Of a stretch of DNA of 64,000 nucleotides, positions 22,270-33,374 are shown in pieces. A program made the translations under genes and the position numbers. The notes under the pieces are model-generated. The model was not told the DNA's origin. It searched no databases and worked only from the letters and a program-made list of their open reading frames with translations. Source of the DNA: Lactarius indigo. Its lineage: Eukaryota; Basidiomycota; Agaricomycetes; Russulales; Russulaceae. The stretch spans positions 62,001-126,000 of the forward strand of contig JAFKAC010000084.1 in assembly GCA_025766275.1 (NCBI GenBank). The letters run 5' to 3'. Numbering within the stretch: the first letter of the stretch is position 1; each line of letters begins with the position of its first letter.

Positions 22270-23760
22270 ACATTCTTCCTGGCTCTACAATCTCTGAGCC
22301 TCCTCTCACCAACACATGTTTGGTGAGGTCGTACACTGTTCATACTTTAACCTATTGGTACTCACATCACTTTTCTAAGGTGCTTGCTCATCTGGCTTGC
22401 ACTCTTGAGCATATAGGACTGATGAACAGCATAGACATAACCAATACTCACAGTGACAAAGTAGACTGTGGTGAGATGCTGGAGGCAGCTGAATAGCAGC
22501 AGAGGGTTAGGTCAAGCAAGTGAAGCAAGAGGTGTCTGGCACACAACAGTGAGAGAACTGATGTTACAATTGAGAGGAAGAGACATACCTGGCACACAAC
22601 GGTGAGAGAACTGATGTGGACCAGGAGCGTACAAGCACTACTACTTATACTATACAGGAGGGTGACACAACTACAAGGTAAGTAACACAGTGTCACAGAA
22701 TACAATAGACGCATTGTTCTACACCAGGACAAAGGAGTGTGTGTAAAGGGAACAAGGCATGCAAGAACAAAGAAAGTCCAGACCAAGATGATATCATAGT
22801 GACATCATAATAAAGATAAGAACTAAAGGGGAACAAAGGACTGAGTACAATGAAGTGTCCGGAGTGTTCTACATGATGTCATAGTACATGATGTCATACA
22901 TGACACAATGATCAGCGCTAGATTGTACAGATCAAAATGTAAGTAGTCTACAAGTCCAATTAATCTAATCTAAAGCAGTCCGTGCTGCAAGTCCGGTCCA
23001 TACGAGCCGCTAAGTGCGCAAGGGTCACTTATCAACAAGGACATTTTCGTGCATGTCCTGGTAGCACTCCACAACAGGAGCCATCATATTTGTGGTCCAT
23101 GTCAATGGTATCCTCACCATGTGAGATTGAGTGCTTCAAAACTGAGCTGACCCCCTGATGGGAAATCTCCAACCTCAGCCCACGGAAATACACCCTCGGT
23201 ATAGGTATCACCTTTAGTGGTGAGAAACGAACCATCTTATTGTCTCAGATGGCCCTCATAGACCCTGTTGTTGGAGAGTTTGGCCAGTCCTCAGCTCATC
23301 CAGCAGACACCTCTATAGTCATGGGTTTACAACCGCAACATCCTGACCTGACCACTCCTTGTACCATCAGACATCGCTGACTGGGCATCACATACGCTTT
23401 ACCACTCTCTAGTTGAAGGCCTCATGTATATCACTGTCACCACCCACCCTGACATACCCTATGCTGTTGGCTACCTGGCCACCTTCTGCAACTTCTATCG
23501 GCCGAAACACTGGTCTGTGGCCATACACGTGGTCTGATATCTCAAAGCAATGTGCTCCATCTGTCTGGAACTTGGTTTAATCAACCTCAGCTACTCCAAC
23601 TCCAACTACACAAATTGCATGAAGACCAGTCGCTCAATTGGGGGCTACTGCTGTGGAGAACTCACTGTCACTCAACAGCGAGGGGTATGGTTGGAGACAA
23701 CGGCAGGCAAGATGGAGATGGAGAGAGCGTTGAAGGGGGTGAAGAGGAGGCATCTTGGCT
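22270..23760 (+). pseudogene. Decayed Copia pol fragment split by a solo LTR
   Basis: Outside the LTR (22420-23037), the flanks (22320-22419 and 23043-23700) read on the plus strand as the end of a Ty1/Copia reverse transcriptase and start of RNase H. Recognisable stretches are I-E-C-F-K-T-E-L, L-S-Q-M-A-L-I-D-P-V-V, Y-I-T-V-T-T-H-P-D-I-P-Y-A-V-G-Y-L and S-R-S-I-G-G-Y, with frameshifts and stops. It is not from the element at 32729-39093, whose matching segment differs strongly. It shows that the solo LTR landed in an older Copia relic. Confidence 0.75.
22420..23037 (-). repeat. Copia-family solo LTR with target duplication AGGAC
   Basis: 618 bp, TGATGAACAG...CTTATCAACA on the plus strand. 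Flanked by AGGAC at 22415-22419 and 23038-23042. Candidate LTR intron (minus) 22588-22536, donor GTATGT, bounded by the duplicated segment. Confidence 0.95.
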
Positions 23761-24690
23761 CAAAGTAATTAAGTGGCGCACACAAGGTGGGACACTCAAA
23801 GGAGCTAGGAGGCAAGAGAGGAAGATGTCACAAGTGGACAGTCTGAGGGACTGTCCGATAGATTGCGCTAGCTTATATACTACAGGGGGTGGTCTGTGCG
23901 TATGTTTAGGGCAGGCTTAGGGCCTGTTCACAAGTGCTGCACAATTCTGCAGATTGGAACATTCCAGAGATAACTATTAATACTGTCCAATCAGAATAAT
24001 GGTTAAGCATGGTACAACTGCACTGCAGTCGATGATGCCATATTGCACCATAGTAGCGTGACTCCGCAGCAGCTGCAGAACCCATGATTAGTACACGTGT
24101 TCCCTGGTGACTTGGTTGATTATCTTCATTGATCAATAAATGATCAACTGTTGGTTGATACATGTGCACATACACATGTGACTTGAAGAGGCAGAGTAAT
24201 CACATGACACGTCACATGATTGTCAGCGAGTGAAATTCAAACTCCGTTTTCGGGTTTCCCCTTTAGGAAGCTGATGACATAAGCCCGGTCCGGTCTTTAA
24301 GCATCCTGAGTCACGACCTGGTTTATAGGTTCGTGACAACTGCTTTTCACTTGGCCACCCAGCAAGTCTCAGATCATTGGTGTCATGTAGTATGTACCCA
24401 TTCTCACAGCTCACCTCCCACATGGTCTCACACTCTTCATTGCCATGGCCCTATGTAAGGTGAAGGAGACCACTGGGGCCTGCCTTGGCAAGGGTACTGT
24501 CGTGGTTGTTGCTTGCCTATTTCAACACTGAACGTCAGGCGACCAAAGGACTTGACAAGTGGTCTACATTCGAGCTGCTGATTCATGTTGTTTTTTTCTC
24601 ATGTTATTGCTGATATCTCCACACTGACATAAATGCATACAAGTGTTAACCCTTTCCTTCAGCCAACGTCTCACTCACCTTGCACACACA
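23761..24690. other. No gene confidently seen
   Basis: Short frames only. Includes a CACGTG/CATGTG-rich stretch (24165-24220). Confidence 0.5.
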
Positions 24691-24699
24691 CACTTTGAC

Positions 24700-26300
24700 T
24701 TGTTCATCTCAATGGCAGTTATCATCCTATGGAATGGTCTCTACAGTGCCCAGAGAATACAACGGACCCTTGTGGAGTGGTGCATTCAGACGCACTATGT
24801 GAAGAAGAGTCTGGAAATGGAACGTGAAGTTTGCGTTCATAAGGTGAGTTCCTACGCACCTTTAACACCCCAGTACTTGCAATAACCTGCAGGCCTACAG
24901 GCTGGCACGGCAAAAGCGGTGCAGCAGAATGGGGTGGTCATATTACCATCGACTTCTGTATGCGCACTGGGGTCCATGTGACAACATGCCATGTGTACTG
25001 TACAGAGGCAGCATACAAATGTAAGTTCATCGAATTGTATGTGTATCTATACTGATGTCTATCTGGGAGATAGGCTACTAAGAGAATATGGTGGCGCCGT
25101 TGCACAACTACCCACTTTAGAGTAAATATTAGGACATTCCTACTTACTATTCGTGTCTTCTTTTTCCCTTAGACATTTTCTTAGTCTTGGGAAACCTGGA
25201 ACCTGGTAACCTCAATTGCCCCCTCGTCACCGTCCTCCCTGTTACCTCACCCTCATATCACCACTGCTGCTGCCAATGTCCCATCATCGCCTCTCCATCG
25301 CATTACCATCACCACTGTGATTGGGGTCATGTGGTTCACATTGGCAGATTGCCCCAGCAGTGGTAGCACCAGCAAGCCCCACAAATGGCGAAAAGGCTAA
25401 GTTCTATTCAACATCACTGCAAAGTACTCAAATACCTGTACTCTGTCTCAGCACAAGAGCCAAGGCACAACCGCAGCACGCCAATGTTGATAAGTGACCC
25501 TTGCACACTTAGCGGCTCGTACGGACTGGACTTGCAGCATGGACTGCTTTAGATTAGATATACAGGACTTGTAGATTAGATAATATTTGATCTGTACAAA
25601 TCTGGACTTACCATTGCATCATCTATGACATCACTGTACTTCTATGACATCACACATCCGGACTCTGCATTGTATAACACCTTTGTACTTTCCTTTGTTC
25701 CACACTTAGCTTTATCTTTATTATGATGTCACTATGATATCATTTGCTTCTGGACTCTCCTTATTCTTTCTTCCCTTGTTCTCAGAACGTCCACTCCTTT
25801 GTCCGTTTATAGAACAATACTTCCTTGTACTATGTGACTTAGTGTTACATCCCTTGTACAGTGTCACTACCAGAAAGTGTATAAGTAGAGTACCATGTAC
25901 GCTCCTGGTCCACATCAGTTCTCACTGCTTGTGTGCCAGGTAAGCCTCTTCTCTCTAATGTAACAACATCAGTTCTCACTGCTTGTGTGCCAGACACTCT
26001 TGCTTTACCTTGCTTGACTCCTGTTGCTGCTTTCCAGCCACCCAGCCTATCTCACCACAGTCCTCTTAGTCCACTGTGAGTATGCTACCTTTGTGTGCTG
26101 TTCATCAGCCAACCCACAAGTGATAAGCAAATTACTCATTCTCAAATGTGAAGCTGAGGCACAACTCGTATGGGTTAGCGATGGGTCACGTGAGTTGTGC
26201 TCAGTATGCAGATGTGTCTGCCCAGTTCTGTACTATCTATAGGGTATACTGTACAGTAGTTTAAACAATTTTATTCATCATGTGCACTACATACTCAAGT
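24700..26300 (+). repeat. Diverged repeat block, copy of minus-strand 9600-11220
   Basis: Same order of matches as the inverted copy, including a candidate intron (GTGAGT near 24844 to CTGCAG near 24892) and the G-W-H-G-K-S-G-like segment. Interrupted by a solo LTR at 25485-26107, a different position from that in the other copy. Confidence 0.6.
25485..26107 (+). repeat. Copia-family solo LTR with target duplication GCCAA
   Basis: 623 bp, TGTTGATAAG...GTTCATCA. GCCAA at 25480-25484 and 26108-26112. Candidate LTR intron 25940-25993 (GTAAGC...CCAG) bounded by the duplicated segment. Confidence 0.95.
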
Positions 26301-26603
26301 ACAAGTCTTGGCCAGGTAATTCTGTATTCGTACCAATGTGTACGAGTCGAGAATGAGTGGCTCTTTGGAAATTTCTGACAAGTGCTCGTACTCGCAAGTA
26401 TTCTCTAGACACACTGGCATAGACACCTCACATACTATCGGTGTGGACACACACTCTACCATGTCACCTTTGTCAATATGATCCTCATTATATTGTGTGA
26501 TATTAGATCTGCGCATGCTAGAGAACATAGGGTATTTATTTTGGGAAGAATACCAGGAAAGTAGTACTGATATTCATGCTCATTTGCCTCACGCTTGTTT
26601 GCC

Positions 26604-27036
26604 TATATGGATGGCCCAGAATAGAGGCATGTGTCATTTGGGACAGGAGTGGAGTGGCCAAGTATATTAACATTCCTGGCCACTTCCAAACACTCTTTTC
26701 CCCCATCTCTCTCAACTTTTCACTTTGCGCAACTTTCCACTCATCTCCAATTCAAGTCTTGCTTTATTTGTACTTGTAGCTAGTGATGGTAGAAACAGTA
26801 TTAAAAAACAAAAAAAGAACTAAAGTGCATTGTCGTCGTACAACGAATGAGTGGCCAATCCATATCTCAGTAAACCCCACAGATGTGTGTGTGGTCACAC
26901 CAACACAAGTGACACGACAATCTGTTTACATGGACAAAGCTAGGTCCGGGAAGCACCCCAAAATGAGGTGGCTCTATGTGCTTCTATTTGAGGTAAGTGG
27001 CTGCCACCTGATGAGAGGCTAATCTGGGTATATCAT
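26604..27036 (+). repeat. Shared upstream block, copy 2 (before SPT5-like gene)
   Basis: See copy 1 at 17594-18029 (opposite strand). The kept frame here is 26783-27022, with the same GAG|GTAAGT donor. Similarity begins at TATATGGATGGCC in both copies and stops within 10 bases of the same place. Confidence 0.8.
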
Positions 27037-27080
27037 TAGCAGACTCGCTTCACATCCTGCACTTCAACGCTATCCAACAC

Positions 27081-29653
27081 ATGTCAGAATTTGATGTGAG
27101 TTCTCCTGAAATACTGTATAGACCCTTCACTCTCTAATTTGACTAGGTGCTTCAATTCCTCAACATTGAGGCAGTTGTGGATAGTGATGAAGAGGAGGGT
27201 TTTGATGAAGAGCAGCTTGGTGAGCCCGGTCAATAAAAGAGTCACTCTGGTGCCATATGCTCATTGCTTATAGATCATTTTTTCGATGAAGACATTGAAG
27301 AGAGCCACTTGGGTTGGGAAAGATGAAGGTCACTCATGCCTTCTTTCATCAGAGAGGCTTCAGAACTGCAGGCACTCATAGCTAGCAGATTGGCTTGCAC
27401 GCTGAGATACAATGGTGACCCTGCAGAGGTCCCTCAGCATTTTTGTGTACCCACTCAGGGCGACCCCAATGTATGGTTGATCTGGGTAAAGGTGAGGTGC
27501 AAGTTGACCATTGAGGTAGAAGGTCTCACAATCAATATAGTGCGATTTCGAGAGCAGTCTCATCTGGCAGATTGGCCAACGGGCAACCAAGGGCGATGCA
27601 TCCCTTTGACCACGTATTGCTTCTGTATTCTCTCACCCTGGGATCCCAGGGTATATTTTCATTGAGGGCTCTCTCCCCAATGTCACATCTACTGTTCAAG
27701 GCCTGGTGATGGTATTAAAAAACACATGTCCTCGGCTGGTGCCTGCCAGTCAGCGTGTTGCACTACTCTCTCCTTGCAACCTGCTGTCCCACCCTATCCA
27801 AGAAGGCAAATGGGTATGCTGCATGTTCAGGCTTTATCATAATGATGCAGGGTTTGTCTGTGGGCATGACCTGACAAAGGGTGAGGAGACGATCATCGCC
27901 CTAGTCCCTTGTATTCCTGAGAAGACCAGGAGGGCCTCAAAGTGCAAAAGGGTAGGCCAACCAGACCTGCAACTATGGACTGTGTGCCAACTTGAGGTGG
28001 TCTGGGGAATGTCCCAAGTGCGAATGATCTTGAATGACAAATATGAATTTCGCCACAATAGGTACAAGTCAGGCCTTGTCTTGAAGTGTCTCGTCCCCGC
28101 TGGCCTCAAGAAGATGTCGAGTGCACCCAATGATATTGGTCACTTCATAGGGGCAGCCTACATCTGCAACCTCCCATTGTTTGTGCCATGGGCCCATTGA
28201 TTTGCCCAAGACGCACTAAAGCCTGGCCAGCAGGTCAAAGTCAAATCTGGGGACCATACCGGTGCTACTGGGCACATCCACAACGTCATCAAGTCAGTGG
28301 CGACCATCGACTTAGGTCATTCTGATGTAGCACCCATGCTTCAGGTCCTGCTGCACGCCCTGGTGCCATATTATATCAAAGGTGATCACATCAAGTTCTG
28401 GTGGTCTGGCTCACACGGAATCGTAATGTCTGTTGACGAGAACTCCAAGAAATTGACATATGTGGAAAAGGAGTTGCAACTTGCGGTCAGCATACTCCTG
28501 AGTCTCCCTGTGCATCTAACTCTTTATTTATTTTTCAGATCACCACCTCCATCAATGCCATGGGCCCATACAGCCCTTCACTGAACTTCTACCAGTTCAT
28601 GGCAGGCACATGGGTCAACTTCAACGTGCCAGGCAAACCCGAGCGACCCAAGCAGCAGGGATATGTCAAAGAGGTCAAGAGTACTCACATGCTCGTAATA
28701 GATGAGCACCTGCTGGGAGAGGTATGCAGCAACACCTCTGTGCACAGAGCAGGCTTAAACACGTCACAGTTCATGGTTGACATGCAGGAGTTAGATGTAT
28801 GCACTGTGCAAGGCCCGCATCTCCCCAAGGGCAAAGCGAGACACCCTTTGTTAGGCCATGAGGTGGTCATCACCTGGGGCCCCTGCAAGAGCTACCGTGG
28901 GCACATCAAAGACGTCAAAGCTGCGGGTGCTATCATCAAACTTGAAGCACGACTGACTGGGTTGAATTCTCTCCAGCCTTTCTGATGGGGCGAGTTTGTG
29001 CCTTGGTAAGATCAACTTTACTTACCCAGATCAAATGCCTTACTCACCTGGTATATCCAGGGTGCAGAAGGCTGAGGTGGCTGGACTGAGCTCCAAAACT
29101 CAAGTGCACACACTGTTGCCAGCCCATGACTTCCAAATGCAAGAGTTGATGCCGGAGCCTGAGGCAGGTACTTCCAGCCAATCTGGTGGACAAGGTATGA
29201 TGTCCAGAGCATGTTAGCTGTATTCTGAAACACACACCCCAAATTACAGATCATTGGCTATTTTCATGCTGGGCCCAGCAGTTCATCTACCTAAGGTCCA
29301 TCCCATTCTACATTCACCCTTGTCCCAGAAGTGACACATCCTTGAATGCCTATCAAAAATCTGTTGCTAGGACTGTGCCCCTTTCCCAGCGTAACACCAA
29401 TGCTTGGGAGGGAGAGGTCTTAGTGACCATGCTCTATCGCACTTGCCCCAGGCAGTTCTCTGTCAATCCCAAACACCTCATCCCGCTGGAGCCTGTAGTT
29501 GATGGCGGCATGGTTGTCATTAGTGGCCCATGGACTGGCACTCTAGGTGTGGTCAAAGAAAAGAGGGACAAGTGCTGGGTGGTGACGTTTACAGTAGATG
29601 GTGACTTGCAAGACCAGATTTTCAAAGAGCAGGGTCTAGCTGGCCTCGATTGA
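27081..29653 (+). pseudogene. SPT5-like transcription elongation factor (NGN + KOW), decayed
   Basis: SPT5 with SPT4 binds RNA polymerase II as a processivity factor. Start ATG 27081; exon 27081-27095; intron 27096-27146 (51 bp); acidic exon 27147-27219 (V-D-S-D-E-E-E...); intron 27220-27273; a further acidic exon. Then an NGN-like part (about 27340-27720) with a frame change near 27650. KOW-type blocks follow: about 28215 (P-G-Q-Q-V-K-V-K-S-G-D-H-T-G), about 28600 (G-T-W-V-N-F), about 28855 (G-H-E-V-V-I-T-W-G-P..Y-R-G-H-I-K-D-V) and about 29505 (G-M-V-V-I-S-G-P-W-T-G-T-L-G). A TGA at 28198 lies in W-A-H-stop-F-A-Q-D, consistent with CGA to TGA. An intron before 28539 ends TTTTTCAG. It is a lineage-specific SPT5 relative, not the essential copy, and is broken here. 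Confidence 0.75.
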
Positions 29654-30988
29654 ACACTAGTTGCGCCATATGGCCCATGTATATACAACCAGTGCAGCAA
29701 TTACACCAAGAATTACATGCCATACTTTACCAAGTCCACCTGAATTCGACAAAGCAAGGTGCAGTCAATTTCTCTTTGAATCTGTAAGCAGTAAGAGCCT
29801 GTCCAGTGCAAAGTCATGCCTTGGAAATGGCCACTCGTGACCTCTGTCTGATGAGTGGGAGAAATCGGTCAGCTCCAGCAATAGAAATATTTAGTTGGAC
29901 CCCCAAATGCACTTCTCGGCCGCAATGGGCAAATATACAAGTTTTGAAACATGTGAGTAAGCATGACATTCATGAGCAGCCTGTGCCAGTGTGGGTCTGA
30001 TGGAGGACGAGGCCTCAGAGAGCTCAGTGTGGCACCTCATTTGCATTCCTCAGCATGCCACGATCACAGGCGGCCATAGAGACTTGAACATGACACTTCC
30101 CCAACCAAGGTTGCCATACTTGCAAAGTTTCATGTGGTGCGGAAGAGTGCACAGCTATTTCTGACTACCCTCAACCAGGGCTCTGTGTTGCCCACTGCTT
30201 GCATACCTGATCTTGCTGCATTGGCATGCTGCCTTAGAGATTTGATGGGGACACACATTTGGCCTCTTCATACACTCACAATATCTCGCACCATGCAGAG
30301 GCCTGCATGACCACATGCACCACTTTATACCCCAAATCCTGCACACCTTAGACAAGTTGAGCGTGCAATTAGCAATGACATAAGCACAATTTTATTATAT
30401 AACATATGGTTGGTCACCTCCTTGCTGATCAAGTTGAGCCCAACAATGAAAAAAACAGGTTCATACCTGTTTTTATTTTTGGCAGGGTGGTCTGGCACAA
30501 CATTGCCGCAGTCAGGTGTGACCAACTGCACCGAGTGGTCATGCTGCAGGGACCAACAAATAAAAAACAATTTTTTTTTTTTTTGGCTGATGCCAGGCCT
30601 GACAAACCGTGCACCAGGCGGGCTCTAAATCTCAAAAGGTAGATATTGGAGAGGGAGTCCACTGTACAAGATTGTGCACTGTGATACGGGGGGTCACAAG
30701 GTCACAACAGGTCACGCTGAGTCATTTGGCTCACAACAAATATTGTGGCATATGTGGGTGCAAGAGAAAAGAGGGTGGCCACTCAAAGGTCTGATTTGAA
30801 CCACTTCAACCTCTCTTTTGTGACATTGTAATCCTCCAGAGCTTGCTTGGTGTCTGGAGCTGCCATGATATCAATGTCTTCTTAAAGTTCTTCACATCTG
30901 AAAATTTCCTTCATGACCTCTTCCTTCTTGAAAGAGAAAGCCACATCTTTCGAGCTGGTACCATGAACCAGGTGGCACTGCAGAATTT
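29654..30988. other. No gene seen
   Basis: No coding frame of note. T-run of 16 near 30570. Confidence 0.5.
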
Positions 30989-32159
30989 TTATTTCTTCAG
31001 TATCTGCATGGGGATAGAGCTGGGGCCATATGCATTAGCACTTAATTGATGGGTAGGGGAGGTTTTATACATACCTTCCAACACTCGGTCTGAGTAGCAC
31101 CAATCTTGACCTGCTTGTCCATTTTGCTTATACACACAGTTGCTGAATAAGTTGGAGGAAGTTTACCAATGCAGGCAACAACATTATCTGCCCCATCACC
31201 CTGGCTTCCTGAAGCCAGCTCTTCATGGAAGTGGGGATCTTCTTCCCAATGTGACCAAGTCACAGACTCTATTTCTCTTGTGGGGGAATCTCGGACACAA
31301 GAGATGTCGATAGCAATGACTAAGAGAATGTGCCCCAGGGTGAAGCAGATGTGCTGTGCTGCCATGATTTCCAAGCTTTGAGTGGTCTGAGAGTAAGTGA
31401 TTTCAAATGCGATTGTCAGAATAGAGTGATCGAGCCTCTTGAGCTTGACATCAGCATTAGACCTTCTCCTGTCAAATATATCAAAATCTGGGGTCTTCTT
31501 CCCCCCACATCGATGTGGGACATTGACACTCGCACCCCATATAATATTGCTATTTTCCAGGCCATCAGTCTCAGCCCAGCGCCATGCTAAATGTATTAAT
31601 TTGGTAATAACTTCATGCCTGGCCATTGGAAATCGGATAATTAACCTTTCCAGCCCGAGGATGAAGTCTTTGCTGATAGTGTGTGTGGTTTAGTTCACAA
31701 ACATACTATGATTGCGTGCATGCATGCTTACTGTAAGGTTTCCCACATACCCACTTCGCCTATTTGACCCATATAGGCTTCAAATTCTGTCAAAAGTTTT
31801 TCAACAGTGGCTGCCATTACCCCCTCAACCACATATTCGCTGCTTGATTCACCACCTAAGCCCCTGGAATTGATGAATACTTTGAACTGCAATGGCATGC
31901 CATTTGTCTTAGTAGGGCTGCTGGTAAGGCTTTCTGGCAGTGAGACAAACAGTCCAGTGGCCATGGCATAGGGGGCTACAGTTGCACTGGCAGTCAGGGC
32001 AGAGGGTTTTGGCAGGCTTTCAAGTGAGGTGTGAGCACTTGCAGGAGGTGACAAGAGCCTGTGAGTCATGGATGATGACCCACAGCGAACCATACTTATG
32101 GCTGAGTGAGAGCAGCTTGAACCAAATGGCTTAGATCCATAAGTAGTTGTCATGATCAT
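30989..32159 (-). CDS. Putative PD-(D/E)XK-like nuclease-domain protein, three exons
   Basis: Exons 32159-31732, 31672-31075 and 31003-30989 join in phase across a 59-bp intron (GTAAGC...ATCAG) and a 71-bp intron (GTATGT...TGCAG), giving about 346 residues. The N-terminal third is Ser/Pro-rich. The second exon has P-D-F-D-I-F-D followed about 25 residues later by F-E-I-T-Y-S-Q-T and then a helix, the spacing seen in PD-(D/E)XK-fold proteins (Asp...Glu-x-x-x-Ser-Gln). No stop or frameshift, so it may be a live gene. The assignment rests on this short motif only; function (DNA cleavage or a dead fold) is open. It lies 490 bp from the old solo LTR. Confidence 0.45.
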
Positions 32160-32648
32160 TGATGTAGAGGGGGTAAGGTTTGATGTTGCGATTTGTGAAG
32201 CCTTATATATAAATTGATGTCCAAGATAGCCAGAGACCTTGCGGGGTTACAAACTTCAGGTACAGCCATGCAATTAATTCCTCTGGCTCCACAATAGGCT
32301 CCACATGGGTCAGGCTCCCCCCAGTCACTTACAGCAAAATCCAAAACAGGAGGCCCCTTGCAACCACATTAAGCATACAGGCTGAGCCTAAAAGGGCATT
32401 CTGTTAAGTGAGATAACCTTAACTTTGCCAACCCTTTGCGCCCTACGTGGCAGACCCTTTGCATTTGGCAGGAATCTCTTGCACAGTGCCAGCCATTTGC
32501 AGCTTTCAGCCCATCACAATGGCAAAGCACACAGGGGGCTCAAATAGCCCCACAGGCTCATAGGTAGCATAGGTGGTGCTAAATACAAAAGTAGCCACGG
32601 CTATGGATAAGCTCTCTCAAATCACCTCTATGTCGGTGGACCCCCTTT
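32160..32648. other. Promoter side of the 30989-32159 gene, nothing recognised
   Basis: No repeat or frame of note. Ends in CCTTT (32644-32648), the left target duplication of the old solo LTR. Confidence 0.5.
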
Positions 32649-32728
32649 TGATGAACAGCACAGTAGAAGGGCATACTCACAGTGGCCAAGATGACTGTGG
32701 TGAGATATGCAGAAGTGCTTGAAGCAGC

Positions 32729-33355
32729 TGATGAACAGACACATAAGGACTATACTCACAGTGGACTGATAAGACTGTGGTGAGATATAGAAGGTGACTG
32801 AGAAGCAGCACAGGGTGTCAAGCAAGTGAAAGCAAGAGAAGTTGTCTGGCACACAAACAGTGAGAACTGATGATGTTACATTGGAGGAAAGGAAGCTTAC
32901 CTGGCACACAAACAGTGAGAACTGATGTGGACCAGGAGCGTACATGGTACTCTACTTATACTCCTACAGAGGGTGACAGTAGTACAGGGTAAGTAACGCT
33001 AGTCACAGAATACAAAGGTGCTATTGTTCTACAAAGGGACAAAAGAGTGGACGCTTTGAGAACAAGGGAAAGGAGAACAAGAAGAGTCCAGAACTAGATG
33101 ATATCATACTGACATCACAATAAAGATAATACCAAGTAAAGAACAAAGAGAAGTACAAAAGCGTTATACAACGCAGAGTCTGGATGTATGATGTCATAGA
33201 AGTACAGTGATGTCATAGATGACGCAATGGTAAGTCCAGATTGTACAGATCAATCAGTATCTAATCTACAAGTCCTGTATATCTAATCTAAAGCAGTCCA
33301 TGCTGCAAGTCTGGTCTGTATGAGCCGCTAAGTGCGCAAGGGTCACTTATCAACA
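32729..33355 (-). repeat. Copia 3' LTR
   Basis: 627 bp; candidate intron at 32900-32846 (minus). Confidence 0.97.
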
Positions 33356-33364
33356 TCTCCCCGT
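33356..33364 (-). other. Copia polypurine tract
   Basis: Minus strand CACGGGGAGA immediately before the TGTTGATAAG of the 3' LTR. Confidence 0.7.
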
Positions 33365-33374
33365 GATCTACAAT

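Noticed and set aside
24290..24340. Possible tRNA (GGTTCG-like stretch)
   Set aside because: No cloverleaf could be formed. Other GGTTCGA-like spots (20709, 41025) also lack acceptor and anticodon stems. No tRNA or rRNA gene is supported in the window.
22420..26107. Pairing the solo LTRs at 22420 and 25485 as ends of one element
   Set aside because: They are in opposite orientation and each has its own target duplication.
26783..27022. 80-codon ORF as a stand-alone gene
   Set aside because: Present in both shared blocks but ends past a GTAAGT donor. More likely a first exon or promoter sequence than a protein of its own.
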